DNA of 41,918 bases. Origin: a virus. The notes under the pieces are model-generated. The model had not been told where the DNA came from and did not search any database. It saw only the letters and a program-made list of their open reading frames with translations. The stretch is from positions 1-41,918 of IMG/VR virus record IMGVR_UViG_3300010148_000029; one strand, given 5' to 3'. Shown here one piece after another: positions 1 through 7,483 of the stretch. The translations under genes and the position numbers were made by a program. The first letter of the stretch is position 1, and each line of letters opens with the position of its first letter.

Positions 1-2332
1 CATCATCGTTTGTAGCAACATCCAGCGCTATATGAATTGTGTTGTCTTTGTTTACATATATTGCTTTGGTGTCAGTATCTGCCTCTGGGACCGAAGACAC
101 CATATCTTCTTGAGTCTCATAAATAAAAACTTTTGTGCCTTCACCCACATCTTGCAAGGCTGTCTCTGCATTTTCGGATCTATTCAAAAGATCAGATATC
201 TCATTTCCCCTCTCTACTGATATTCCACTTGTCAAAATAGGTCCTCTATCTACTTCATATGGAGGCACACCTTTTTTGTAAGATCTTTTCCTTCCAGGAG
301 CTTTCTTTTTTCTTTCAGGCTGTTGCTCTTGTTGTGTTTCTGTTTTAGCAGTCTTTGATATCTCAGTAAGCCTGTTATTTATTTCTGTTACTCTTTCTTC
401 AAAAGAAGCTGTCATCGATTCATCAACACCTTTTTTTTGTTCATTCAATGATTCTCTTTCTCTCAAGAGATCAAAAGCTTCTTTTCTGCTTTCTGGTGAT
501 ATGTTTTTTGGTATTTTACTTGAGATGCTTTTAAAATAATCTAAATTCTTTTTATTTTTATCATATTCTTCTTTTGTTATAGCTCCTTTTTTAAGAGCTA
601 TTCTCTGCTGCATCTCATGATATATTATCATCTCGGGGTTTTGAACATAATCATCTATAATATCAAATAATTTTTGTTCTAGCTTGTATCCTTTTCTTTC
701 TCTTATTCCATTTAAGGCGGCTGGTACTGTAGCCATAACAAACCCACCTATAGCTTCTTGAGCACCAGATCTCAGCACTTGACTTGCAAAATCCGTTAAT
801 GATCCTGGCGTTTCAAACATTTTTTTGTCTTTAACGCCATTATATAATGATTTAACAGTAACATCTGATATTTCTTGTAGAGCGCCCGTCTCAAATTCAG
901 CAAGACCACCTGTTCCTATTCTTATAGCTCCCTTTGCTAGGAGGCTTTTTATTTCACGATCAGCAAGTTCCGTAAAGGTTTTAGCTGTAATCTTTTTACT
1001 TTTAGTTTTAAGAATATTTGATAAAACAGTCTTCGTTAAACTGCTTCCGTTTACAATATTTCTAAATCCATAATTTTCTAATACTCCATTTATGACAGCT
1101 ATAGGAAGTTTTACAGCATATTTTTCTGTTTCACTTATCCCATCAAACTCTGGATTGTTCTCCATTTCTTTTGATACTGCATCTGAAGCTTGTAACCCAA
1201 AGTTTAATATTCTTGTATACTTATTTCCTATTAATGCAGGAATACTTTGAGCTAATCCGCTAAATGCACCGCCAAAAAATGTTTCTTCCCACTTATTCAT
1301 GTACTCTTGAGTAGTGCTTGAAACACCAGCCAATTCTAAAGCACCTTTTCTAATCTCTGGAAGTAATTGTTTTTTAGAGTATTTTCTAGCATAATCTAAT
1401 ATTTCATCTTCCGACTTGCCTTCAGATTTTAACCTATCATACTCCTTTGGGCTTAGTCCATTTCTTGGACTGAAATAAGTCATACCGTCTATCATCAAAT
1501 CAACAGCTCCCGATGTCTCTGACCCAACTCCCTTCATAAAAGAATTATACATAGCTCCTAAAGGGGAGCCTTCTTTAGATTTTTCACTAAGAATGTTTGC
1601 TGTGGCTGCTTCTATTGAGAATACTTTAGCTTCAAGTTGGTCCTTAAACTGCTTCATTTTATTATCAGCAGCTTTGTTTTCTTCTATAATTTTGTTGTAT
1701 TCTTCAATTTGTCTATTCAATTTTTCAGGATAAGGCTGGTCTCCTAATAATTCAATCTGCTGCTCTATCCTTTTCTCCTCGTCCTGTAAGTAAGAATTAA
1801 TTTGGTTTGCGTTTTTAATTCCATCGTCTAGTATAGCAAAGTCTTGGTCTATAAGCCTTGAGATAGAATCTAGTTTTTTTGGAGTATCTAAATCGTAATA
1901 AGTGTCTTTGATCGTTTGAACTTGCTCTGGAGAAAATTGTTTCTCCTCTAGCTCTTTTAATCTAGTGCTTTTAGCCCATTTAGGTATTTTATATGTGATA
2001 CTCTCTGGACCAAATTTTGGAGTTTTACCGTCTACAGATTCTGTTATATAGTCTGTTAAGGTCTGATATGAAGGAAGCTGTAAATCTTCCCCAGAAGTGT
2101 CGTCTTCTTTTTTTTTTTCAATGAAGCCTATATCAGCTTTTAGTTGGTCAAGATTAGGCATGGTATAATAACCCCCCATAGCTCTAGAAAAACTTAAAAG
2201 CTTATCTTGATCATTTTGCATGTGCTCCTTAAAGGTATCAAACTCGGGCATTTGAAAATATTTCAAAGCTTGTTCGTGCAATGATTTAAGAATTTTTTCT
2301 GGATTTTTATTTTGAGCTGTATCTAAATTCAT
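1..2332 (-). CDS. Large internal virion / polyvalent-type protein, partial (C-terminus off the left edge)
   Basis: I read an open frame of 777 codons from the ATG at 2332 to base 1 without a stop; the rest lies outside the window. The N-terminal 250 residues are Glu/Lys/Gln-rich and mostly predicted helical or coiled coil. A central part (about 320-520) has Gly/Ala-rich amphipathic helices (GGAFSGLAQS, AQEAIGGFVMA) of the sort seen in ejected virion proteins. A basic Pro/Lys-rich linker near residue 680 leads to a compact domain containing TKAIYVNKDNTIHIAL, a strand pattern that in phage polyvalent proteins often precedes a zincin-like HExxH site; that site, if present, would be outside the window. 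It is the last and largest of three consecutive genes (238, 480 and over 777 aa), matching the order and size trend of T7 gp14-gp15-gp16. Function is inferred from context; I cannot identify the family. Confidence 0.8.
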   Translation of the reverse strand, partial: MNLDTAQNKNPEKILKSLHEQALKYFQMPEFDTFKEHMQNDQDKLLSFSRAMGGYYTMPNLDQLKADIGFIEKKKEDDTSGEDLQLPSYQTLTDYITESVDGKTPKFGPESITYKIPKWAKSTRLKELEEKQFSPEQVQTIKDTYYDLDTPKKLDSISRLIDQDFAILDDGIKNANQINSYLQDEEKRIEQQIELLGDQPYPEKLNRQIEEYNKIIEENKAADNKMKQFKDQLEAKVFSIEAATANILSEKSKEGSPLGAMYNSFMKGVGSETSGAVDLMIDGMTYFSPRNGLSPKEYDRLKSEGKSEDEILDYARKYSKKQLLPEIRKGALELAGVSSTTQEYMNKWEETFFGGAFSGLAQSIPALIGNKYTRILNFGLQASDAVSKEMENNPEFDGISETEKYAVKLPIAVINGVLENYGFRNIVNGSSLTKTVLSNILKTKSKKITAKTFTELADREIKSLLAKGAIRIGTGGLAEFETGALQEISDVTVKSLYNGVKDKKMFETPGSLTDFASQVLRSGAQEAIGGFVMATVPAALNGIRERKGYKLEQKLFDIIDDYVQNPEMIIYHEMQQRIALKKGAITKEEYDKNKKNLDYFKSISSKIPKNISPESRKEAFDLLRERESLNEQKKGVDESMTASFEERVTEINNRLTEISKTAKTETQQEQQPERKKKAPGRKRSYKKGVPPYEVDRGPILTSGISVERGNEISDLLNRSENAETALQDVGEGTKVFIYETQEDMVSSVPEADTDTKAIYVNKDNTIHIALDVATNDD

Positions 2333-2335
2333 TGC

Positions 2336-3778
2336 TTAAAATTGATATGGTTTTGGCAGTTCTTTCTTTTGTATACCTAAATATGAAGAAACATTTAATA
2401 TTTGACTTGCTTGTTTCGGGTCTTTAGGATCAAGAAGAACTCTTTTTCTTGTAAATGCAACCTCAGAGCCACCCAAAGTTAGAACTTGATTACCATTTTC
2501 ATCTTCTTTAAATACTAATGACCCCTTTTGTCCTGTATCATCTGGAACAATTATTTCAGCATACATTCTTTTATCTGTTAACTTCTTGTCTTTATCTTTA
2601 GGATGAAATTTAACCGCCTCTATAAATCCTTTTTCGTATGACATAGCGTCTCCTACCATATTGTTTGTATCCATATCCACATCAAATACACCTTCCATAT
2701 CTTTAAATTGAAGTGGTGTTTTTTGATTAACGATAAAGAATCCATCTCCTCTATTTCTATACTTAGGAGTTCCAGTTCCCGTTGGTTTTGGAGCCATTCC
2801 TCTATCTTGTTTCAACTCAAGCCTGTCAGTGAAATATTGTGAAACTCCATCTTTAGCTCTTTTTTTTATCTCTTGGATTTCTTCAGGTGATTTTCTAAGA
2901 AAATTAGTAGCATCTACATGAATCAATCCTTCTTTTTCAGCTTCTTCTTTATCATCGCTAACTAGACCTAATCTATTAGCTAAATCTATATACTGAGTAT
3001 CTGTATATCCTTCAAATGCGGCATCTAGAAGTCTACCTGTTCTTTCTTTGTTAGAACCAGACATTTTACCAGTGGCATAATCCGTATATCTATATTTTCC
3101 AGAAACAGAATCGTACTTTATAAATCCAGCTTCTGTAACCAACTTATTTACAATATCGTCTGGTTTTAGCCCCTTTTCAGCTGTGCTTACATCTTTTAAT
3201 GTTGAAGAAAACAGGTTTGTGCGCTGTCCTCTTGTGTTAATAGTTGACACTTCAGTTCTGCCATCAGTATTATTTTTAAAAGCAGCATGTTTCATAAGGT
3301 CTCCCATAACCTCAGCCTTAAGATCATTAACATAGTTGTCGTTTCCACTAGCGACAAGATCATTTTTTTCTTTAATAAAAGTGTTTGCTTGTGAATATAA
3401 AGATTGTATTTCCTTTACAGAAGCTTTCCTTTTTGTATTGTTTCTAGTGTAATCTGTTTGACTTAAAGCTCCAACAGAATATAGATATGTATCTCTTTCA
3501 TATCCATTTTTAATCTGTTGCTGTAATTTAGCGGCAGCTTGATCAGCTTGCTCCAATCCGACATCATCTATTTTATCTTCATAAACCCATTCAGCATTTT
3601 CCTTTCTTTGCTCTTCAATAATTTTATTAATGTTCTTTTGCTTATCAGCTTCTGCTTTTTTTTCAGCTGCTAATTTTGACGCATTAAGCTGAGTATAAAA
3701 CATTAACTCTTTATCCATGCTAGGGATGTTGATTGCCCCTATTTCTTTTCCTATTTGAAAACCTCCTTCGTATGCCAT
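2336..3778 (-). CDS. Putative internal virion / ejection protein (480 aa)
   Basis: A 480-aa soluble protein, strongly charged. Residues 30-150 are rich in Lys, Glu, Gln and Ala (KLAAEKKAEADKQKN) and look like long coiled coil. The C-terminal third has a beta-rich pattern (SLVFKEDENGNQVLTLGG, EVAFTRKR). There is no signal peptide or membrane segment. The gene starts 4 bases after the stop of the 238-aa gene and ends 3 bases before the start of the large left-edge gene, so the three are one transcription unit. By position it corresponds to T7 gp15, but I see no motif that proves homology. A structural or ejected role is inferred only from position and composition. Confidence 0.75.
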   Translation of the reverse strand: MAYEGGFQIGKEIGAINIPSMDKELMFYTQLNASKLAAEKKAEADKQKNINKIIEEQRKENAEWVYEDKIDDVGLEQADQAAAKLQQQIKNGYERDTYLYSVGALSQTDYTRNNTKRKASVKEIQSLYSQANTFIKEKNDLVASGNDNYVNDLKAEVMGDLMKHAAFKNNTDGRTEVSTINTRGQRTNLFSSTLKDVSTAEKGLKPDDIVNKLVTEAGFIKYDSVSGKYRYTDYATGKMSGSNKERTGRLLDAAFEGYTDTQYIDLANRLGLVSDDKEEAEKEGLIHVDATNFLRKSPEEIQEIKKRAKDGVSQYFTDRLELKQDRGMAPKPTGTGTPKYRNRGDGFFIVNQKTPLQFKDMEGVFDVDMDTNNMVGDAMSYEKGFIEAVKFHPKDKDKKLTDKRMYAEIIVPDDTGQKGSLVFKEDENGNQVLTLGGSEVAFTRKRVLLDPKDPKQASQILNVSSYLGIQKKELPKPYQF

Positions 3779-3782
3779 GTCC

Positions 3783-4499
3783 TTATGGGTATTGTTGATT
3801 TGAAAGATCGAAATATTCTGGTTGATTCATCTGATCACCTGCTCTCGTAAAACGGCTAAAGTCTTCCGCTGGAGGCGGTGGAGTTATGGCGGGACCATAA
3901 AATCTAGAGCCTGCTCCTCCTCCGAAAAAATTTGTTGAGTTTGTAGGGGGAGGGGGCATAAAAGATCGTGTGGCATTTTTGCTGAAATCTATCCCACCAC
4001 CTTCATAATTCATAGCAAAAAAGGCACCAGCAGATGCAAGATCTCCTACAGCTGACATCGTAGCTTGTCTACCAGCAGCTTTTTGACCTAAAAGAACTTG
4101 TTGATCAAAAGAATCTCTTTGTTCTTGCATACCCCTAATACGAGCCTCATCTTGTGCTCTCATACGATCAATCATTACTTGTTGTTGATCTAATCCAGCC
4201 GAAGCTCTTTGTTGAACATTTTGAGCTAACATTTCTTGCCGACCTAGCCCACCGACAATACCACGAACTCCTCCAGACCTTAAAGCGTCTACAGCAGTAT
4301 CATAGCGTCTTTGAGCTTCTTGAGTATTAAATTGAGCCTCAAGAGTAGATACCCTCATGCCTTCTGTTACATTTCTTAATTCTTGTCTTTTGAATTTGTC
4401 TAAAGCCTTGTTTGCTTTTGCCGTTTGGGTAATACCCATTATCCCTTTCGTGATTGCTGCTGCTCCAGCAAGCGATGCAGCCAATATAACTCCTGCCAT
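3783..4499 (-). CDS. Internal virion protein, T7 gp14-like architecture
   Basis: This 238-aa protein begins with a short hydrophobic helix (residues 2-24, small residues Ala, Gly, Ile), then a long Gln/Arg/Ala-rich helix (about 30-145) with heptad character, and ends in a Gly/Pro-rich disordered tail with PPPP stretches. A second short hydrophobic stretch (SAVGDLASAGAFFAMN) lies near residues 149-164. The layout, one N-terminal membrane-prone helix plus a Gln-rich coiled coil at about 200 aa, matches T7 gp14, the ejectosome protein that forms the outer-membrane pore. Its place before two progressively larger proteins supports this. Start ATG at 4499 is 4 bases from the preceding gene. Homology by sequence is not proven. 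Confidence 0.75.
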   Translation of the reverse strand: MAGVILAASLAGAAAITKGIMGITQTAKANKALDKFKRQELRNVTEGMRVSTLEAQFNTQEAQRRYDTAVDALRSGGVRGIVGGLGRQEMLAQNVQQRASAGLDQQQVMIDRMRAQDEARIRGMQEQRDSFDQQVLLGQKAAGRQATMSAVGDLASAGAFFAMNYEGGGIDFSKNATRSFMPPPPTNSTNFFGGGAGSRFYGPAITPPPPAEDFSRFTRAGDQMNQPEYFDLSNQQYP

Positions 4500-4503
4500 A
4501 TAT

Positions 4504-4992
4504 TTATTTTTTTATGTCCATTATGTAATTAAAATCCTCTAACTCGTCTAAATCACTTAAGCCAAGTGGATTTTGAAACACGTTTTGAAACACAGAGTAA
4601 TCACTTGCATAAATAGCTCTTTGTGTTCCAGATTTAGAAAATCCTATATACGGTGCTTGATAGTTTTCTACTCCATCTTTTGAAGACACCGTTATACTTC
4701 CAACCAATAAAAACCAAACATGATCTCTTCTATGTATCCCACTTACAATTGTGGTGTTTTTCTTTAATATCAATCTTCTTAAATAAAGACCATCTGTAAA
4801 GTCATGCTCTATTTTAAATAAATCTTTACCTTCTCTTATTATTTTTCCTTTATTGTGTATTAAATTATCGCTGCTCTCTTTAGAATATGCGGTTTTTAAT
4901 ACATCTGATATCTTTTTATTAAATGATTTTTTTGGTAAAAATTTTTCTTTTACTGTTAATATAAATCTTTTTATTTTTTTTACTAAAATCAT
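4504..4992 (-). CDS. Cupin-fold protein (162 aa)
   Basis: The central part (about residues 75-145) reads as a single cupin barrel: IVSGIHRRDHVWFLLVGSIT, then a DG turn, APYIGFSKSGTQRAIYA and a final strand SVFQNVF. The His residues in the first motif (IHRRDHVW) could hold a metal, but the second-motif His is replaced, so catalysis is uncertain. The N-terminal 60 residues are Lys-rich and may be a separate tail. Cupin proteins of this length are common next to tail genes in marine phages; their role is unknown. A -7 promoter box ends five bases before the ATG. The gene lies between the tail protein at 5012 and the ejection-protein genes. Confidence 0.75.
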   Translation of the reverse strand: MILVKKIKRFILTVKEKFLPKKSFNKKISDVLKTAYSKESSDNLIHNKGKIIREGKDLFKIEHDFTDGLYLRRLILKKNTTIVSGIHRRDHVWFLLVGSITVSSKDGVENYQAPYIGFSKSGTQRAIYASDYSVFQNVFQNPLGLSDLDELEDFNYIMDIKK

Positions 4993-4997
4993 TTATG

Positions 4998-5005
4998 CAA
5001 ATATA
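4998..5005 (-). promoter_or_regulatory. Bacteroidota-type -7 box before the cupin gene
   Basis: The minus strand reads TATATTTG, an exact TAnnTTTG, followed by CATAA and the ATG at 4992. Transcription would begin at or next to the start codon. No -33 TTG is seen at the usual spacing. Confidence 0.5.
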
Positions 5006-5011
5006 CGAATA

Positions 5012-5788
5012 TTAAGAGAAGCTTTTACTTACCTCACTATTTACAGCATAAAGCTCAACAGGATTTGTGCTGCTACTCACAAGCCTTATACTTGCGTAAT
5101 ATCCTTTGAGTCCATATGACTCAGCAATTGGGCTTTTTGCTGCGAATATAAAATCTCCTGCGCTTGGCGTTATATCCGCTGTTCCTACTGTAACTACAGT
5201 TCCATTGTTGTCCGTTATTGCGCCTATTCTGTTGTAAGCACCACCTACTGCTCTATATATCACATCTCCTATTGCTACTGCTCCTGGAACCGTTGTAAAG
5301 GTATATGCTAATCCCGATAAACTTGTTATATTTCCTATTCCTTGAACCGATAATAATTCTGTGTTTACTATATCGGAAGCATTTCTTCTAATGTGCGCTG
5401 AATATATGCCTTCATCATAGGTGTTTGGCACGACTGTTGAGCCAGCAATATGATCCTCTGTCTTTGCAAAAGACGTGTTATCAATATGACCTTGATCTAA
5501 ATTAGTGGCTATTGAAACATCCCACCCAGAACTATTACCCTCAATCTCTATTGTTTTAAATATCTTAACATCAGAAGGAGCCGCATTTGACATCACTTCT
5601 ACCTCTGTATTGTAAGATGTACCGTAAAAAGTGTTACGATTACCAGTACTTTTGTTGTGTTTGTATAGCTGACCGTCCTTAAAAGTGTAAAATACGTTAT
5701 TTAAGTTGATCATATAGTCAGGTATGTAAGAATGGAAAGATGTCCATCCTCTTACCTTTTCGTCATATGTTAATGTATTGCTTGGCAT
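5012..5788 (-). CDS. Tail/structural protein with GWTSF propeller-type domain
   Basis: A 258-aa protein. The N-terminal half carries the pattern YDEKVRGWTSFHSYIPDY, FYTFKDGQLYKHN, NTFYGTSYNTEVEV and SGWDV, which I recognise from structural proteins of many marine short-tailed and contractile phages, usually lying next to or fused to a beta-propeller tail hub. The C-terminal half is beta-rich. It lacks a signal peptide or membrane segment. It lies downstream of the 1096-aa hub protein, separated by a glycosyltransferase and a poly-Thr gene, which suggests a hub protein that was split and then had genes inserted. The ATG at 5788 follows the upstream stop by 11 bases. Confidence 0.8.
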   Translation of the reverse strand: MPSNTLTYDEKVRGWTSFHSYIPDYMINLNNVFYTFKDGQLYKHNKSTGNRNTFYGTSYNTEVEVMSNAAPSDVKIFKTIEIEGNSSGWDVSIATNLDQGHIDNTSFAKTEDHIAGSTVVPNTYDEGIYSAHIRRNASDIVNTELLSVQGIGNITSLSGLAYTFTTVPGAVAIGDVIYRAVGGAYNRIGAITDNNGTVVTVGTADITPSAGDFIFAAKSPIAESYGLKGYYASIRLVSSSTNPVELYAVNSEVSKSFS

Positions 5789-5799
5789 AAATATTTATT

Positions 5800-6528
5800 T
5801 TAAGAGCACAATGAAGATGCTACTATAGTACCTGTGTTTGGACTCATAGTTACAGTGTTGACTTTAGCACAAACTGCTTGTGACTGTCCGTACGCTAATG
5901 TTACACTTGTAGATTGCGTATCTCCACATGGTATGTATGAAAATGTCACTGCCCCTGTCTGACCAGCTGTTATTAGATAATAATAACACTCTTGTCCAGG
6001 AGCTGCCGTAGTTGTGGTAGTAGTTGTGCTTGTTGTGGATGTAGTCGTGGTAAGACAGGTAACATAACTACTTATAACCCCTGTATTGCTTAACTGAAAT
6101 GTTTTTCCTGTGCCAGCCGTTTGTGCTGACCTAAAAAATGTGTTTTGCCCTTGATATGGAACACTAGCGCCTGCGTCTTCATAAACTATCAATGAATTAC
6201 TTGCCACATCATCCCATCCAGTTACGTTTTGACTAAAATAAACAGTGGTTGAATTTGCTGCACTACTACACGCAAGTGCTGCTGTTGACCATCCAGTTGG
6301 TGGATTGTGACCTCCTCCTGTTGTGCTTCTCCATATAGTGAGAGAACTCGATGGCGCTATTGTAGTTGTAGTTGTAGTAAACTCCACTATAGGGCAAGCT
6401 GACGTATCCTCAAAAGGCGGAATGTAATCTGGATCACTAGCTGAGTTAGCTTTTGTTTCAGTCGTTGCCTGACCATCAACGTACTTTCGTAAAGTCAAAA
6501 CAGTCTTTGTTCCAGTGTAATATGGCAT
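5800..6528 (-). CDS. Modular poly-Thr tail protein with C-terminal Cys domain
   Basis: This 242-aa protein has three short modules separated by two Thr-rich linkers (near residues 51-58 and 160-176). Residues 1-45 are a strand-rich leader. The middle module (SLTIWRSTTGGG to about 155) is a small beta domain. The C-terminal 65 residues are a compact domain with four Cys (181, 201, 220, 241). A divergent copy of this domain is inserted in the 1096-aa hub protein (Cys 361, 384, 402, 420 there). A virion surface or fibre-tip role is inferred from the linkers and location. A -7 box lies 16-23 bases upstream of the ATG. Confidence 0.8.
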   Translation of the reverse strand: MPYYTGTKTVLTLRKYVDGQATTETKANSASDPDYIPPFEDTSACPIVEFTTTTTTIAPSSSLTIWRSTTGGGHNPPTGWSTAALACSSAANSTTVYFSQNVTGWDDVASNSLIVYEDAGASVPYQGQNTFFRSAQTAGTGKTFQLSNTGVISSYVTCLTTTTSTTSTTTTTTTAAPGQECYYYLITAGQTGAVTFSYIPCGDTQSTSVTLAYGQSQAVCAKVNTVTMSPNTGTIVASSLCS

Positions 6529-6543
6529 TCTAAAATATTTTTA

Positions 6544-6551
6544 CAAAGATA
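6544..6551 (-). promoter_or_regulatory. Bacteroidota-type -7 box before the 242-aa poly-Thr gene
   Basis: The minus strand reads TATCTTTG (exact TAnnTTTG) in the short gap between the glycosyltransferase stop (6558) and the ATG at 6528. No TTG at -33 spacing is present. Confidence 0.5.
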
Positions 6552-6557
6552 CTTAAT

Positions 6558-7463
6558 TTAAACCAAAGCTTGTTGTAACAGCTTGTAGTACATGTAAGAG
6601 CATTTCTCGTTTGATACATTTAAATTCATATCTGGAAGCTTATCTATATACTCCCCCTTGAAAAACATTTCTTTCATGTCAGCTGTAACTCCTGCATTGT
6701 GAAATATACTGTTTTTATACCAAAAATCTCTAGGGTCTGTAGCCCAACTAAACTTAAGTTTATCTGATACTGCTGTCATCTGACCTTTTTTCCAAGCCAC
6801 CCACAACAAAGCCCACATTTCACAGGTCCATATTTGTAATGGAAAATAGTCAGGATCACGCTGCTGTTTTTCATTGCTAATTACTTGCATCTTTATAAAC
6901 AAATCGTGTGATAAATCTACAACCTCTTCCCAATAAGAAGTCTTAACATTTTTAAATAAATATTGTGCGCCTCCTGATGCACCTTGCATAGATTTTACAA
7001 GGTCTTTTGATATTCCTGCTATTTCTAGCATTGGATTTATGATGTCATCTCCTTTTGACTGTAAATAATCATATCCGATATAGCTTATTGTGTCGCTTAA
7101 ATACCAAATATTATCATCTAACAGTCCATTAAAATTTATTGGCTTCGTTAAGCATATATCAGAGTCAGTTAAGAAAATAGTTTCGTTTTCAAACTCTGGA
7201 AAAGCTTGATAATGCTTGTGTAGAAGATGTTGTTTTATTGATGGTATATATCCTCTGTAGTCCCTAGTGTCTTCATAAAAAGAAAAAGAGACTCCAGGAT
7301 ATTTTTGCATTAGCCTGTCAAAGTAAGGGTCTATCTCCTTCTCTATATTGCATACCACATTAACATCTTCTAGATTTACTCCTACAGCTATAAAGCTGTG
7401 AAGCATCACATCAAGCTGCCATCCATAATATTGAGTGGCTGGTTGAGCACATATGTATTTCAT
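6558..7463 (-). CDS. GT-A-type glycosyltransferase, peptidyl-GT-like
   Basis: A 301-aa enzyme. The start reads as the first strand of a nucleotide-sugar fold (MKYICAQPAT). A metal and nucleotide-sugar binding DSD triad sits at residues 100-102 (TIFLTDSDICL). Further on, IWTCEMWALLWVAWKKG (W212, E215, M216) is followed by FSWATDP and SIFHNAGV. The combination of an early DxD, a WxxEMxA helix and a late His-containing strand resembles the layout I know from peptidyl serine/hydroxyproline glycosyltransferases (SGT/HPAT). This is recognition from memory and not proof. No membrane anchor. The gene lies directly between two genes that encode poly-Thr/Ala-Ala-Pro linkers (5800 and 7484), suggesting that virion linkers may be its substrate. 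Confidence 0.75.
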   Translation of the reverse strand: MKYICAQPATQYYGWQLDVMLHSFIAVGVNLEDVNVVCNIEKEIDPYFDRLMQKYPGVSFSFYEDTRDYRGYIPSIKQHLLHKHYQAFPEFENETIFLTDSDICLTKPINFNGLLDDNIWYLSDTISYIGYDYLQSKGDDIINPMLEIAGISKDLVKSMQGASGGAQYLFKNVKTSYWEEVVDLSHDLFIKMQVISNEKQQRDPDYFPLQIWTCEMWALLWVAWKKGQMTAVSDKLKFSWATDPRDFWYKNSIFHNAGVTADMKEMFFKGEYIDKLPDMNLNVSNEKCSYMYYKLLQQALV

Positions 7464-7483
7464 TTAATTTCATTTTAAATTAT

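Noticed and set aside
32-220. Plus-strand ORF of 62 codons
   Set aside because: It is antisense to the long minus-strand frame that runs to the left edge without a stop.
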